Shown in pieces: positions 26,549-34,531 of a DNA stretch of 64,000 bases (positions are counted from its first letter, which is position 1; every line of letters starts with the position of its first letter). The DNA comes from GWE2-40-63 sp041664345 (lineage in GTDB: Bacteria; Bacteroidota; Bacteroidia; Bacteroidales; SZUA-534): the NCBI GenBank assembly GCA_041664345.1, contig JBAYKX010000019.1:30455-94454 (forward strand), in the 5' to 3' direction. A program made the position numbers and the translations under genes. Under the pieces are notes generated by a model. That model was given only the letters and a program-made list of their open reading frames with translations, ran no database searches and was not told the DNA's origin.

Positions 26549-26642
26549 TTCATTAAAGGGTTCAGCGGTTTTCGGAAATTTCCTTCTGAACAAATAATGT
26601 GACAGGAGAGAGCCGAACGAACTAAATTTACCCTTTAATGAA
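26549..26642. repeat. 94-bp inverted-repeat element between convergent genes
   Basis: Perfect 13-bp arms TTCATTAAAGGGT (26549-26561) and ACCCTTTAATGAA (26630-26642) enclose 68 nt that contain further self-complementary pieces (TTCAG/CTGAA and GGAAATTTCC). It could act as a bidirectional terminator or be a MITE remnant. No target duplication is evident. Confidence 0.55.
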
Positions 26643-26726
26643 TTTTGCGTTTGCAATTAGAAACAGAACAAAAAACAAATATTTTGATCATTTCTATCGT
26701 TGTTTTTTCTCTAGTATTTTTTTTTT

Positions 26727-27344
26727 TCATTTCTCAAGCACCACAATATGGTTTACCAACGAATGATTGTTTATTTCATATACAATTGTTAAACCGGCTT
26801 TTTTAGCCAAATAAGCAATACCCCCATTTTTCATGTAGCTTTTGTAATTCCGGTAATGGTCGGTTCCTGCTAAAAACTCAATGCCTCTGCTTATATGGCC
26901 TTCAATCTTTTTAGTTCTTGGAAAAACATAGTCGCCAATAATAATTTTATCGGCAACCTTAGCAATTTCATTCAGCAATGGTATCCTTTCTTCTTCATCC
27001 ACTTCGTGAATTACATAGGTTAACACGGCATAGTCAAAAGGTTTTTGCCCATTAACCGGCAATTCGCTTACGTAACTATGCCTAAAGGATAGCTTGCTGT
27101 TCGGTTGCTTTTGCAAGGTACGGTTGGCCCGGTCAATATTCCGTGTTGAGAGATCGATTCCTAAAACTGATTCGCAGGAATCAGCCAGTGCAAAAGCCAA
27201 CCGTCCGGTTCCGCAGCCCACATCCAATATTTTCGATTGTGGTTCAATGATGCTGTTAATTTGCCCGAATAGGGTATCTTGATTGGGCGCAATAACCGTA
27301 TCGTAAAACCAGCCATCGTACCAGTGATTTTTGTTTTCTGCCAT
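26727..27344 (-). CDS. Class I SAM-dependent methyltransferase
   Basis: 205-residue Rossmann-fold methyltransferase with ILDVGCGTGRLAFALAD (motif I), GIDLSTRNIDRAN (motif II) and FDYAVLTYVIHEVDEEER. The N terminus HWYDGWFYDTVIAP and the C-terminal KKAGLTIVYE resemble ubiquinone/menaquinone-type or arsenite-type methyltransferases in general shape, but the substrate is unknown. It begins 4 nt after the ferredoxin-type gene's stop and is the last gene of the minus-strand redox island. Confidence 0.85.
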   Translation of the reverse strand: MAENKNHWYDGWFYDTVIAPNQDTLFGQINSIIEPQSKILDVGCGTGRLAFALADSCESVLGIDLSTRNIDRANRTLQKQPNSKLSFRHSYVSELPVNGQKPFDYAVLTYVIHEVDEEERIPLLNEIAKVADKIIIGDYVFPRTKKIEGHISRGIEFLAGTDHYRNYKSYMKNGGIAYLAKKAGLTIVYEINNHSLVNHIVVLEK

Positions 27345-27348
27345 GTTG

Positions 27349-27846
27349 TTAAATTTTATAGGTCAAACTACCATTAGGGCAGGCAGCTACACACTGCAAA
27401 CATTTGGAGCAGGTGTATGAATTGCCCGGCCTGATTTGGGATGGCTTATACAGGCTGAATTTTTGGGGCTCCATGGCAACTATGTAGCATTTCTTGTCGC
27501 ATATGCCACAATTCTTGCAGCTATCGGCGTTAAGCTTAATTTTGAAAATGGAGTACCGATTTAACCAGCCCGAAACCCATGCAATGGGGCAACCCAGTTT
27601 ATGGTATTGGTACATTTGGCGTATTTTGCCATCGGGACTCAGGTTCATGAGCATTTCCATGATAAGCCCCATGGGGCAAACCCACCGACAAAACACTTTC
27701 CCGAAAACAGCGCCAAGCAATACACCTCCCAACAGCACATACCAAAGCGAAATATGGAATTGCGAAATGGCAATATAAAGGCCCACGCCTAAAAGAGAAA
27801 GAATGATTATCCGTTTATCAACCAATATTTTTAATAATTTTCGCAT
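27349..27846 (-). CDS. NapH/NosR-like 4Fe-4S membrane protein
   Basis: 165 residues. Two N-terminal transmembrane helices (RIIILSLLGVGLYIAI, LLGGVLLGAVFG), then the cytoplasmic CRWVCPMG motif of the NapH/NosR/RnfB-like polyferredoxin family, and two ferredoxin-type cluster sites CKNCGICDKKC and CSKCLQCVAACPNG. It would move electrons between the quinone pool and soluble partners. Placed between the FAD oxidoreductase and a methyltransferase, it is a plausible membrane electron donor or acceptor for the island. Confidence 0.86.
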   Translation of the reverse strand: MRKLLKILVDKRIIILSLLGVGLYIAISQFHISLWYVLLGGVLLGAVFGKVFCRWVCPMGLIMEMLMNLSPDGKIRQMYQYHKLGCPIAWVSGWLNRYSIFKIKLNADSCKNCGICDKKCYIVAMEPQKFSLYKPSQIRPGNSYTCSKCLQCVAACPNGSLTYKI

Positions 27847-27882
27847 AGTAATAAAATAGAGATGAATTTCAGTTTAAGTGTT

Positions 27883-29049
27883 CTATAATCCAGGTAGCCT
27901 AGGGAATAAACTTGTTTTTGTGATTTTTGAATAGAATCCCCATCCTCTTTTCATCCAATGGCCGATAAATGGCAATGGTATTACAAATGCTTTTTCGTTG
28001 TCCCTAAAAACAAAAGCGGCACCATTTCCAGTATCCATCACACAAAGTATATTCACGTGCTGTTTATATCCTTTTCTTTTTAATGAACCTTTATCGGTTT
28101 CAATAATATTGTGGGCTGCATTTCTTCCCATTAGTTCGGCTATATGTCCTTGCTTTGCTATCCATTCTGGGCCTTCAAGTGATGCTGTGTCTCCAATGGC
28201 ATATATTGAAGAGGAGCCATGAACCAAACCGGTATCGTCAATAAGAACAAACCCAGCTTCACTCAATGGCAAATCGGAATTCTTTAACACTGAATGCCCC
28301 GTAGCAGCAGATATAAACATGGTTAAATCAGACTCTATCTTGTAATCATCCTCAAAAATTACCCCATCACTCACAAACTCAGCAATTTTCTTTCCGTACT
28401 TTGTATTTATGTTTGAAGCGCCCAACATTTTGCCCATCAGCTTAAGTGAACTCTTGCCCATACGGGCACCTGGTTCATCCATGGGTGCAAATAAGGTGAG
28501 CTCAAAATTATTTCGGAGTTTTTTCTTTTTTAACAGGTTGTGTATATTGAACACTATTTCAAAAGCAGGACCTCCGCGAACAGCAGATTTATCATTTGGA
28601 TTTCCGCCAAAACCGATAGCAATCTTGCCTTTCCCGTTTTGCAGAAGTTGGTCAATTTTGTCACGCAATGCTTCGGCCATTTGAGGTTTTCCGCATATTG
28701 AAAGGGTATGTTCCATCCCTTTATGTTGCAGTTTTTCTGCACCAAAAGCTACTATTAGATAATCAAAGTCCAATATTTGGTTTTCGCAGTACACTTTCTT
28801 TTCTGCACTCTTTATACTTTTTACAGTATCTAAAACCAGTTCAAATGGATACTGCTTTTGTATTTTGCTCAGTGGTACTTTTACATCTTCAAATTTCTTT
28901 ATGCGGACAGGTACCCAAATCGAAATGGGATAGATATACAGGTAATCGCGATCGGATACTAAGGTTACTTCAAATTTTTTACTTCTGACTAGTTCAATAG
29001 CAGCTTGCACTCCAGCAAATCCGCCACCAAGAATCAATACTTTTTTCAT
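27883..29049 (-). CDS. FAD-dependent oxidoreductase, SQR / NDH-2-like
   Basis: 388-residue two-dinucleotide-binding flavoprotein. FAD site VLILGGGFAGVQAAIEL at the N terminus, second Rossmann region GKIAIGFGGNPNDKSAVRGG, and the FAD-closing SSIYAIGDTASLEGPEWIAKQG. The overall layout is that of sulfide:quinone oxidoreductase and type II NADH dehydrogenase. The cysteines needed for sulfide oxidation in classical SQR are not obvious: I see only isolated Cys residues, so the donor may be a different thiol or NAD(P)H. The C-terminal amphipathic stretch (FIGHWMKRGWGFYSK) would bind the membrane. Confidence 0.84.
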   Translation of the reverse strand: MKKVLILGGGFAGVQAAIELVRSKKFEVTLVSDRDYLYIYPISIWVPVRIKKFEDVKVPLSKIQKQYPFELVLDTVKSIKSAEKKVYCENQILDFDYLIVAFGAEKLQHKGMEHTLSICGKPQMAEALRDKIDQLLQNGKGKIAIGFGGNPNDKSAVRGGPAFEIVFNIHNLLKKKKLRNNFELTLFAPMDEPGARMGKSSLKLMGKMLGASNINTKYGKKIAEFVSDGVIFEDDYKIESDLTMFISAATGHSVLKNSDLPLSEAGFVLIDDTGLVHGSSSIYAIGDTASLEGPEWIAKQGHIAELMGRNAAHNIIETDKGSLKRKGYKQHVNILCVMDTGNGAAFVFRDNEKAFVIPLPFIGHWMKRGWGFYSKITKTSLFPRLPGL

Positions 29050-29217
29050 TTATGGAACTTTATAAGATTATTAAAATTCTGAATTAAAACTAATACCGTT
29101 ATTGCATGCCATTGGCTATTAAAGTACTTTTTAAGTACCTATCTGCTTTGTTTTGAGTACTATAACTAGGGTAACCTACCTTTTGAACCGGGTGAAATAT
29201 AGGTTCCGATCCATTTG

Positions 29218-29628
29218 CTATTTTAACGGACCTATTACCGATTTTACTATTTCGAACGATTCGTCGGTGGCACTTTTTATCGCCTCAACAGCGATGGCGG
29301 AATACCCGGTTGTCATGGCTGTCATGTTTAATAAAGTCACATAAGTTTTGCCATCAGCTTTTTCGTACACCGAAATGCGGCAGGGCATCATAACCGAAAC
29401 AATCCGTTCATCGTCCTTTTCAAGCATTTTGCCTGAATATTCCGGTTTGCAAATCTCAACGACCTTAACAGGTAGCACTGCTTTGCCCGATTTAGCCAAT
29501 GATTGTTGAAGATCATGTACGGCTGGGTTTTGCCAGTTTTTTGCAGTAGCAGCAGCAATAAGCTTTTCAACGGTGGTAGCCACGTTAAAAGGGCTTACCT
29601 GTTCAATAATGATTTGATTCGAGTTCAT
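29218..29628 (-). CDS. DUF302 domain protein
   Basis: 136 residues, a single DUF302 domain: SPFNVATTVEKLIAAATAKNW, LPVKVVEICKPEYSGKML, SVMMPCRISVYEKADGKTYVTLLNM. The CKP...MPCR pair of cysteines is the conserved family pattern, with roles suggested in metal or thiol chemistry but none proven. It lies 22 nt after the thioredoxin-reductase fusion and shares its transcript. Confidence 0.85.
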   Translation of the reverse strand: MNSNQIIIEQVSPFNVATTVEKLIAAATAKNWQNPAVHDLQQSLAKSGKAVLPVKVVEICKPEYSGKMLEKDDERIVSVMMPCRISVYEKADGKTYVTLLNMTAMTTGYSAIAVEAIKSATDESFEIVKSVIGPLK

Positions 29629-29649
29629 AGCTTGGTGGTTTATTTCTGA

Positions 29650-30918
29650 TTAATTCAATTCCTTGGTAATGGCAATGGCAGCAATGGTTCCATCGGCAAC
29701 AGCCGTGGTAATTTGTCGGTATTTTTTGCTAATAACATCGCCAACCGCATACACTCCCGGAATACTGGTTTGCATATCCTCGTTGGTTTTTATGTATCCC
29801 CACTGATCGAGCGTTAATTTGTTACGGAACATATCAATGTTTGGCTTCATTCCAATAAAAACGAAAACGCCGTCGCTAACCAATTTGGATACCTTTTTCG
29901 TAGTAAGATCTTCCACTTCGGTAATTATCTTATCGCCTTCGCGAACAAACGAGCGCGGTTCATGCTTAAACAGGGTGCTTATTTTTTTATTGGCAAAAAG
30001 CTTTTCCTGCGCTTGTTTGTTGGCCGTAAAGGTTTCAAACTGGTGAACCATGGTAATTTTACCGGCAAACTTGCTTATAAAATCGGCTTCTTCAACGGCA
30101 GAGTTTCCACCGCCAATAACCACCACATCCTTGTCGCCATAGTATTTGGCATCGCAGGTAGCACAGTACGAAATGCCCTTACCTTTCAGCTCCCGCTCAC
30201 CAGGAACTCCCATCAAATTGGGCGATGTTCCGGTTGCAATGATTATTTTATTTGCCTTCACCGTTTCAAATTCATCAATTACCACTTCCTTTTTTTCGAG
30301 GTCACTGGTGGTAACATCAACGGCCACTTTATAAATGGTACCGCACAGTTTGGTTTGTTCCGACATATTGTGCGACAACATATAACCCGGCTGTGGATCG
30401 ATAAAACCCGGATAGTTGGAAACCTCGTGGGTAGTTGATACATTACCTCCCGGAAGGGCAATATCAATAAGAACCGTGTTCACTTTGGCCTGGCACAAAT
30501 ATAACCCTGCAGTTAATCCACCGGGGCCTGCACCCAGAATCAGTACATCAAATTCCGAAACTGTTGGTTTAATAATTGATTTTATTTCTTTTACTCTGGC
30601 AGCGGGCAATATGCTATCCAGTTGATGGATGATATCGCTCCTTTTTATTCCACCCGACAAAGAATGCTCTGATTGCACTCCATTGTCAAAAAACAGCAAG
30701 GTTGGCGATGATTTGACGCCTAATTTCTCCGACAACTCCTTATTTTGTTGGCGGAACATTTTCACAAATTTAATGTCGTTGCCATATAAGTTGGCTAAGC
30801 CCTCAAACTTGGGTGCTAATGCCTCACAGGGAGGACATTCGGTGGAATAAAAATCGAGTACTACTTTGCTCCCGCCCAGTACTTCTTTTTCAAATTCTGC
30901 TGATGTTATTTCTTTCAT
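29650..30918 (-). CDS. Thioredoxin - thioredoxin reductase fusion
   Basis: 422 residues with a thioredoxin domain first (~1-105) and a thioredoxin reductase second (~118-422). The thioredoxin site is ECPPCEAL (CPPC at 28-31 rather than the usual CGPC), with the cis-Pro in SSPTLLFF. The reductase has the FAD motif LGAGPGGLTAG (~128), NADPH motif IGGGNSAVEEA and redox-active CATC (252-255). The domain order is the reverse of the known mycobacterial fusion, where thioredoxin is C-terminal. The enzyme can relay NADPH electrons through its own thioredoxin to a partner, here perhaps the exported thioredoxin, the ArsM-like methyltransferase or the cysteine peptide of the same island. Confidence 0.92.
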   Translation of the reverse strand: MKEITSAEFEKEVLGGSKVVLDFYSTECPPCEALAPKFEGLANLYGNDIKFVKMFRQQNKELSEKLGVKSSPTLLFFDNGVQSEHSLSGGIKRSDIIHQLDSILPAARVKEIKSIIKPTVSEFDVLILGAGPGGLTAGLYLCQAKVNTVLIDIALPGGNVSTTHEVSNYPGFIDPQPGYMLSHNMSEQTKLCGTIYKVAVDVTTSDLEKKEVVIDEFETVKANKIIIATGTSPNLMGVPGERELKGKGISYCATCDAKYYGDKDVVVIGGGNSAVEEADFISKFAGKITMVHQFETFTANKQAQEKLFANKKISTLFKHEPRSFVREGDKIITEVEDLTTKKVSKLVSDGVFVFIGMKPNIDMFRNKLTLDQWGYIKTNEDMQTSIPGVYAVGDVISKKYRQITTAVADGTIAAIAITKELN

Positions 30919-30929
30919 AATATATAGTA

Positions 30930-31481
30930 TTAATTTTTTAATGCTTCAATTGGGTTGTGATTGTGGACCCGATCTTTAACCAATAAGGTTGTGGTATAGG
31001 ACTCGATATTCTTAGTAAAAATAATATCGTGCCCTAAACAAAGCCCCATGGTAATGGTTAAATCAACGGTTTCGCTGTTTATTTGTGCAGCTTGGGCCAA
31101 CGGGTTGCAGGATACTGATTTTATGGTACTGTTGCTATTTACCTCAGATTGTTTAAAACCACCGGTAGTGCAGGAAACAGGAATGGTTTTAAATCCCGAT
31201 TCCCTCAATATTTGGGCAATCATTGAGGCGTCTATTTCCATTCCGTAACAGTAAGCCAATCCAAGGCGCTTAAAATTCATCTCTTTTGAGAATTCAATTA
31301 TTTCCTGCAATCGCGATAAAGTGCCAGCTCGTCCATGGTCAACAAGGGCTGCCGCAGCCTGTATTATTTTTTGATTGTCGGGCAAATGATAGGTTTCCAT
31401 CAATGCTTTCACATCAAATTTTTGAGCAGTACATGGTTCCGTAGCCCGGCAACTCTTTTTATTACATTGAGTACAATCCAT
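30930..31481 (-). CDS. DUF1847 putative metal-binding protein
   Basis: 183 residues. The N terminus MDCTQCNKKSCRATEPC is a dense cysteine cluster of zinc- or Fe-S-binding type. The body (~45-183, FKRLGLAYCYGMEIDASMIA, IPVSCTTGG, VSCNPLAQAAQIN, LTITMGLCLGHDIIF) is the DUF1847 domain with further conserved cysteines. No activity is known. It is encoded 4 nt after the radical SAM/SPASM gene, so a shared role in maturation or cluster delivery is possible. Confidence 0.86.
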   Translation of the reverse strand: MDCTQCNKKSCRATEPCTAQKFDVKALMETYHLPDNQKIIQAAAALVDHGRAGTLSRLQEIIEFSKEMNFKRLGLAYCYGMEIDASMIAQILRESGFKTIPVSCTTGGFKQSEVNSNSTIKSVSCNPLAQAAQINSETVDLTITMGLCLGHDIIFTKNIESYTTTLLVKDRVHNHNPIEALKN

Positions 31482-31484
31482 TTT

Positions 31485-32810
31485 TTAAGATTCAAGGTAC
31501 GATGCAAATCCCAGTTCCAACAATTCTTTAACGGGGCGGCAGTCGGTGGAGTAAACACTGCCTGTCCTATTTTTTGCTACCGATCCGCAACCACCACCAC
31601 AAGCCAATTGTACGCTACAGGTACGGCATTCCTTAATTGCAGTAACATCGCGGTTTTCCCATTCGTTTATTAATTCCTCTTTACGCGAAACGCTAGGGTA
31701 GAAGGTACCCAACGATTCATCGGCCTTGCCTACAGTTGCCGTGCAGGAATAAATATATCCGGTGTAGTCGAAAGCCCATTCAGTTTTGCAAGCCGGGCAT
31801 GCATCAAACAAAGGATCTGGCAGGTTGCCATTTTCAGAAAGAAACTTTGAAATGGAATAAGCCGGTTTATAAAACTCAACAATATGTGGATTTTGTTTTA
31901 TCAATTCGTACATACTTTCATAAAGCGAAACCCGGCTAAAAAGTTTATCGAGAGCCGATTGACAATGGTGCAATTCGTAATTACGTCCGATTTGTGTTTT
32001 GAAATAGTAGCTTTTAGTCCAACCTTTGTCAATAGCGAATCGGGCCAGTTCCGGCAAATTGCTCATGTTTTCTTTGTCAACCACCATTCGTAAGTTTACC
32101 GTAAGTTTGTTGGCAATGCAGGCATCAATACCTTCAACAATTTTGTCAAAGGTTCCAGCACCACCTTTCAGTATTCGGCGGTTGTTGTGAATGGCAGCTG
32201 TTCCATCCAAGGTTATCTGAATTTCGCGGATGGAGGCTTGTTTCAAAACATCAATATATTCTACCAAGGTATAGCCATTGGTAACAAAGCACACTTCCAA
32301 TTTGGCTGCGTTTGCTTTCTCAATAAGATAGGAAATAACTTCTTTTTGCTTTGGTGAATTCAATAAAGGCTCTCCACCAAAAACGGTAATGTATTTTTTC
32401 CGGCCAGCAAATTCGGTCTGGATGTAGGTATAAAATGCGTCAACAATTTCTTTAGTCAACTGACCGGTTGTAGGGGCATATTCATCTTGGTAGCAATACG
32501 AACAGGCAAAATTGCAACTGTAGTTTGGCACAAAAAAAAGTTGAATTTCATCCTCATCGCGGTCATCAATAAAATCGAGGTATTTACTTTGATACTGTTT
32601 TTTCTCTTCTTTTTCATCCACCCAATACCCTTTATCAGTCAGTTCGTTTAAAAAAGGGGAATCGGAAGTAGCCTTATTGTTTTTTACATGCATCATTTTT
32701 TCAGCATCGGCAGGACTTAAAATATCCGCATTCCCTGATAAGAGGTTGACAATAAAGTAATTTTCGGAATCCTTTATTTTTGAAAATATGTTGTGTTTGG
32801 AGTAAATCAT
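31485..32810 (-). CDS. Radical SAM/SPASM peptide maturase
   Basis: 441 residues. The N-terminal ~90 residues (NYFIVNLLSGNADILSPADA...) look like the peptide-recognition winged region seen before the catalytic core in SPASM maturases. The radical SAM site is CNFACSYCYQ (C99, C103, C106), with GGEPLLN next. The C-terminal SPASM region carries auxiliary-cluster cysteines (CPACKTEW, YSCTATVG, CRTCSVQLACGGGCG and a final C). Such enzymes install thioether, C-C or epimer modifications on short ribosomal peptides. The substrate is most likely the 32-residue cysteine peptide encoded 223 nt upstream. The layout resembles TIGRFAM systems named CbpA/CbpB as I recall them; this needs checking. Confidence 0.88.
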   Translation of the reverse strand: MIYSKHNIFSKIKDSENYFIVNLLSGNADILSPADAEKMMHVKNNKATSDSPFLNELTDKGYWVDEKEEKKQYQSKYLDFIDDRDEDEIQLFFVPNYSCNFACSYCYQDEYAPTTGQLTKEIVDAFYTYIQTEFAGRKKYITVFGGEPLLNSPKQKEVISYLIEKANAAKLEVCFVTNGYTLVEYIDVLKQASIREIQITLDGTAAIHNNRRILKGGAGTFDKIVEGIDACIANKLTVNLRMVVDKENMSNLPELARFAIDKGWTKSYYFKTQIGRNYELHHCQSALDKLFSRVSLYESMYELIKQNPHIVEFYKPAYSISKFLSENGNLPDPLFDACPACKTEWAFDYTGYIYSCTATVGKADESLGTFYPSVSRKEELINEWENRDVTAIKECRTCSVQLACGGGCGSVAKNRTGSVYSTDCRPVKELLELGFASYLES

Positions 32811-32833
32811 TTTTTTTTAGAATAATAAATTAA

Positions 32834-32883
32834 TACCTAAGTTGAGCGGTTGGAGCATAGCGAACAAGCGCTTTACTTAGGTA
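32834..32883 (-). promoter_or_regulatory. Structured leader directly before the radical SAM gene
   Basis: Perfect 9-bp inverted repeat TACCTAAGT (32834-32842) / ACTTAGGTA (32875-32883) enclosing 32 nt that hold smaller complementary pieces (AGCG/CGCT). It ends 24 nt before the start codon. It may be a processed leader or regulatory fold. Confidence 0.45.
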
Positions 32884-32951
32884 AACCCCGATTTAGGAAA
32901 TGTTGCGTTTCACCGAATGGGTGAGGTGAAGAGTTTACATTTACTTAATCG

Positions 32952-33016
32952 ATTGAGCCAAATCGCTCAATTTGGGTAATAACCAGGAACTTAGCAGCAA
33001 ATACTATTGCTGCTAA
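32952..33016 (-). promoter_or_regulatory. Two hairpins between the cysteine peptide and its maturase
   Basis: A perfect 10-bp stem TTAGCAGCAA/TTGCTGCTAA with a 6-nt loop (32991-33016) lies 17 nt past the peptide stop. A 7-bp stem ATTGAGC/GCTCAAT (32952-32971) follows. Neither has a T tract. In RiPP operons a hairpin here protects the abundant precursor message and lowers expression of the enzyme. Confidence 0.55.
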
Positions 33017-33033
33017 CTCCCAGTTTCATTCAA

Positions 33034-33132
33034 TTAATCGTGGCAACCAACAACGTTTTTCGATGTTTTGGCACAGCATTGTGCCACTTTTGCCTCAACT
33101 TCAACTTTCTTTTTTCTGATTAAACTTGTCAT
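33034..33132 (-). CDS. Candidate cysteine-rich modified peptide precursor (32 aa)
   Basis: Very short gene easily missed by gene finders. The N-terminal half is basic and acidic (IRKKKVEVEAKVA), like a leader. The C-terminal part is QCCAKTSKNVVGCHD, with cysteines at 19, 20 and 30 and a Gly before the last Cys. It starts with ATG at 33132, 19 nt after the stop of the exported thioredoxin gene, and ends in TAA before a strong hairpin. The radical SAM/SPASM gene follows on the same strand. Position, size, charge split and Cys-rich tail all fit a RiPP precursor; thioether or metal-binding products are possible. No homologue search could be done. Confidence 0.68.
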   Translation of the reverse strand: MTSLIRKKKVEVEAKVAQCCAKTSKNVVGCHD

Positions 33133-33151
33133 TTTTACTTGATTTATGGTA

Positions 33152-33613
33152 TTACTTAACTAATAAAACTTCGTTAACGGCTTTCACTAAGGTTTCTTTA
33201 GGTAAAGCACCCATCGAAACTTGAGGTTTGCCTTTTGCAGGAATAAATAATAGGGTTGGCAAACTGGTAATGCCTAAGGTTTGTGACAATACTTTTTCTA
33301 CATCGGTATTTACTTTGTAAATAATAATTTTTCCGGCATCTTCTTTAGCAATTTCCTCCAATCGGGGCGATAATTGTCGGCAAGGGCCACACCAATCGGC
33401 ATAAAAGTCAATAATTGCAGGAAGCTCGCCTTCATATTTCCATTCTTTATTTTTTTCATAGTTGAAAACAACTGACTTGAATGTTTCATTGGTTAATGTT
33501 ATAACCATGCCCGATTTAGCATTGTTGCTTTCTGCTTTAACTGGATTGCCTGCTTGGCTTGAACTAGTTAATAAAATAATGCCAAGTAAAGTTACAATAA
33601 AAAATGTTTTCAT
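33152..33613 (-). CDS. Exported thioredoxin
   Basis: 153 residues with a signal peptide (MKTFFIVTLLGIILLTSSSQAG) and a classical thioredoxin fold. The active site is FYADWCGPCRQL and the cis-proline is in TSLPTLLFIP. It is a periplasmic or membrane-tethered disulfide reductant. It lies directly upstream of the cysteine peptide, so it could keep the peptide or its product reduced if that is exported; this is inference. The gene is distinct from the thioredoxin in the downstream fusion. Confidence 0.9.
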   Translation of the reverse strand: MKTFFIVTLLGIILLTSSSQAGNPVKAESNNAKSGMVITLTNETFKSVVFNYEKNKEWKYEGELPAIIDFYADWCGPCRQLSPRLEEIAKEDAGKIIIYKVNTDVEKVLSQTLGITSLPTLLFIPAKGKPQVSMGALPKETLVKAVNEVLLVK

Positions 33614-33646
33614 GATATATAATTTATTGATATTTATGTATTTAGT

Positions 33647-34297
33647 TTAGTTTCCACAACCACATTTTCCTGAAGGTTTCTTAGCGGCTATAGTCCAACT
33701 GGCTACTTTTATTTTGCCTTTATCGTAATGTGCTGATTCTTCAATAATGGTTACCGATGAAAATCCGGCCAATTCGAGTTGTTTTAAGTATTCTTCGCGG
33801 GTAACAGAGCCAGCCCAGCATTCAGCAATGGCTACTGGGTCATTTTTAAATTCAGCAGGCACGGGAGCGGTTGAATAAATGTCGCTTACTACAAACCGTC
33901 CACCCTTTTTTAAGATGCGGTATATTTCGTTCCAAACCGCTTGTTTATCGGCAGCATGGTTTATGGTACAATTTGAGATTACTAAATCGGCAGTAACATC
34001 AGGCAATTCCAGTTTTTCGAGTTCACTCTTTACAAAACTAACGTTGGTAACGTTGAATTTCTCTGCATTCTTGCGTGCTTTTTCCAACATTCCATCGGAA
34101 ATGTCAATACCATAAACAAACCCTGTTTCACCAACCGATTCAGCCATGCGCATCACATCGGTACCACGGCCACTGCCCAAATCAACGCAAACTTCTCCTG
34201 TCAATGGTTCGGCATAATTAATAGCCCCTCCGCAGGAAAGGCAGCAGGTAGATTCAGCCAGAACACTGTACCTGTTATTGATTTCTATTAAACTCAT
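33647..34297 (-). CDS. Arsenite methyltransferase-like protein (ArsM family)
   Basis: 216-residue SAM methyltransferase. Motif I VCVDLGSGRGTDVMRMAE, motif II GIDISDGMLEKA, and the ArsM-type segments VISNCTINHAADK and AECWAGSVTREEYLKQLELAGF. Cysteines in STCCLSC, SNC and ECWAG match in position the arsenic-binding cysteines of ArsM. It is much shorter than algal or bacterial ArsM with C-terminal domains, and it ends in KCGCGN, an added cysteine tail that could bind metal or be modified. ArsM enzymes use thioredoxin or glutathione as reductant, which fits the thioredoxin genes here. A non-arsenic substrate is possible. Confidence 0.75.
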   Translation of the reverse strand: MSLIEINNRYSVLAESTCCLSCGGAINYAEPLTGEVCVDLGSGRGTDVMRMAESVGETGFVYGIDISDGMLEKARKNAEKFNVTNVSFVKSELEKLELPDVTADLVISNCTINHAADKQAVWNEIYRILKKGGRFVVSDIYSTAPVPAEFKNDPVAIAECWAGSVTREEYLKQLELAGFSSVTIIEESAHYDKGKIKVASWTIAAKKPSGKCGCGN

Positions 34298-34333
34298 ATA
34301 ATTTTATATTTTTTAATTCAACATCAAAAGCCC

Positions 34334-34514
34334 AGGGAAATCGCTTTTAAGAATTTCAAAATTGAATTCCCATTTTCGGCGCATGGATTCCGCATGTTTT
34401 CAATTAAACAATAGTGCTTGCGCCGATTTTATGCCTAAAATTCCTAATCCCCGAGTTGAAACTCGGGGCTATTCATATTAAATCCCTCCGGGATTTTTGA
34501 AAAGCGATTTCCTT
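34334..34514 (-). repeat. Structured repeat element, copy A (181 bp)
   Basis: Begins AGGGAAATCGCTTTT and ends with the near-complement AAAAGCGATTTCCTT. Internal stems are AAATCCC/GGGATTT, CCCCGAG/CTCGGGG around a conserved six-base loop, and TCGGCGCA/TGCGCCGA. It is an inverted, diverged copy of the element at 39241-39422. A 9-bp direct repeat CAAAAGCCC lies at 34325-34333 and 34518-34526, the right one displaced by three bases. Confidence 0.82.
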
Positions 34515-34531
34515 TAACAAAAGCCCAAAAA

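Noticed and set aside
29122..29140. AAGTACTT hairpin between DUF302 and the flavoprotein gene as a terminator
   Set aside because: Stem is short, fully A/T-dominated and lacks a T tract; not convincing.
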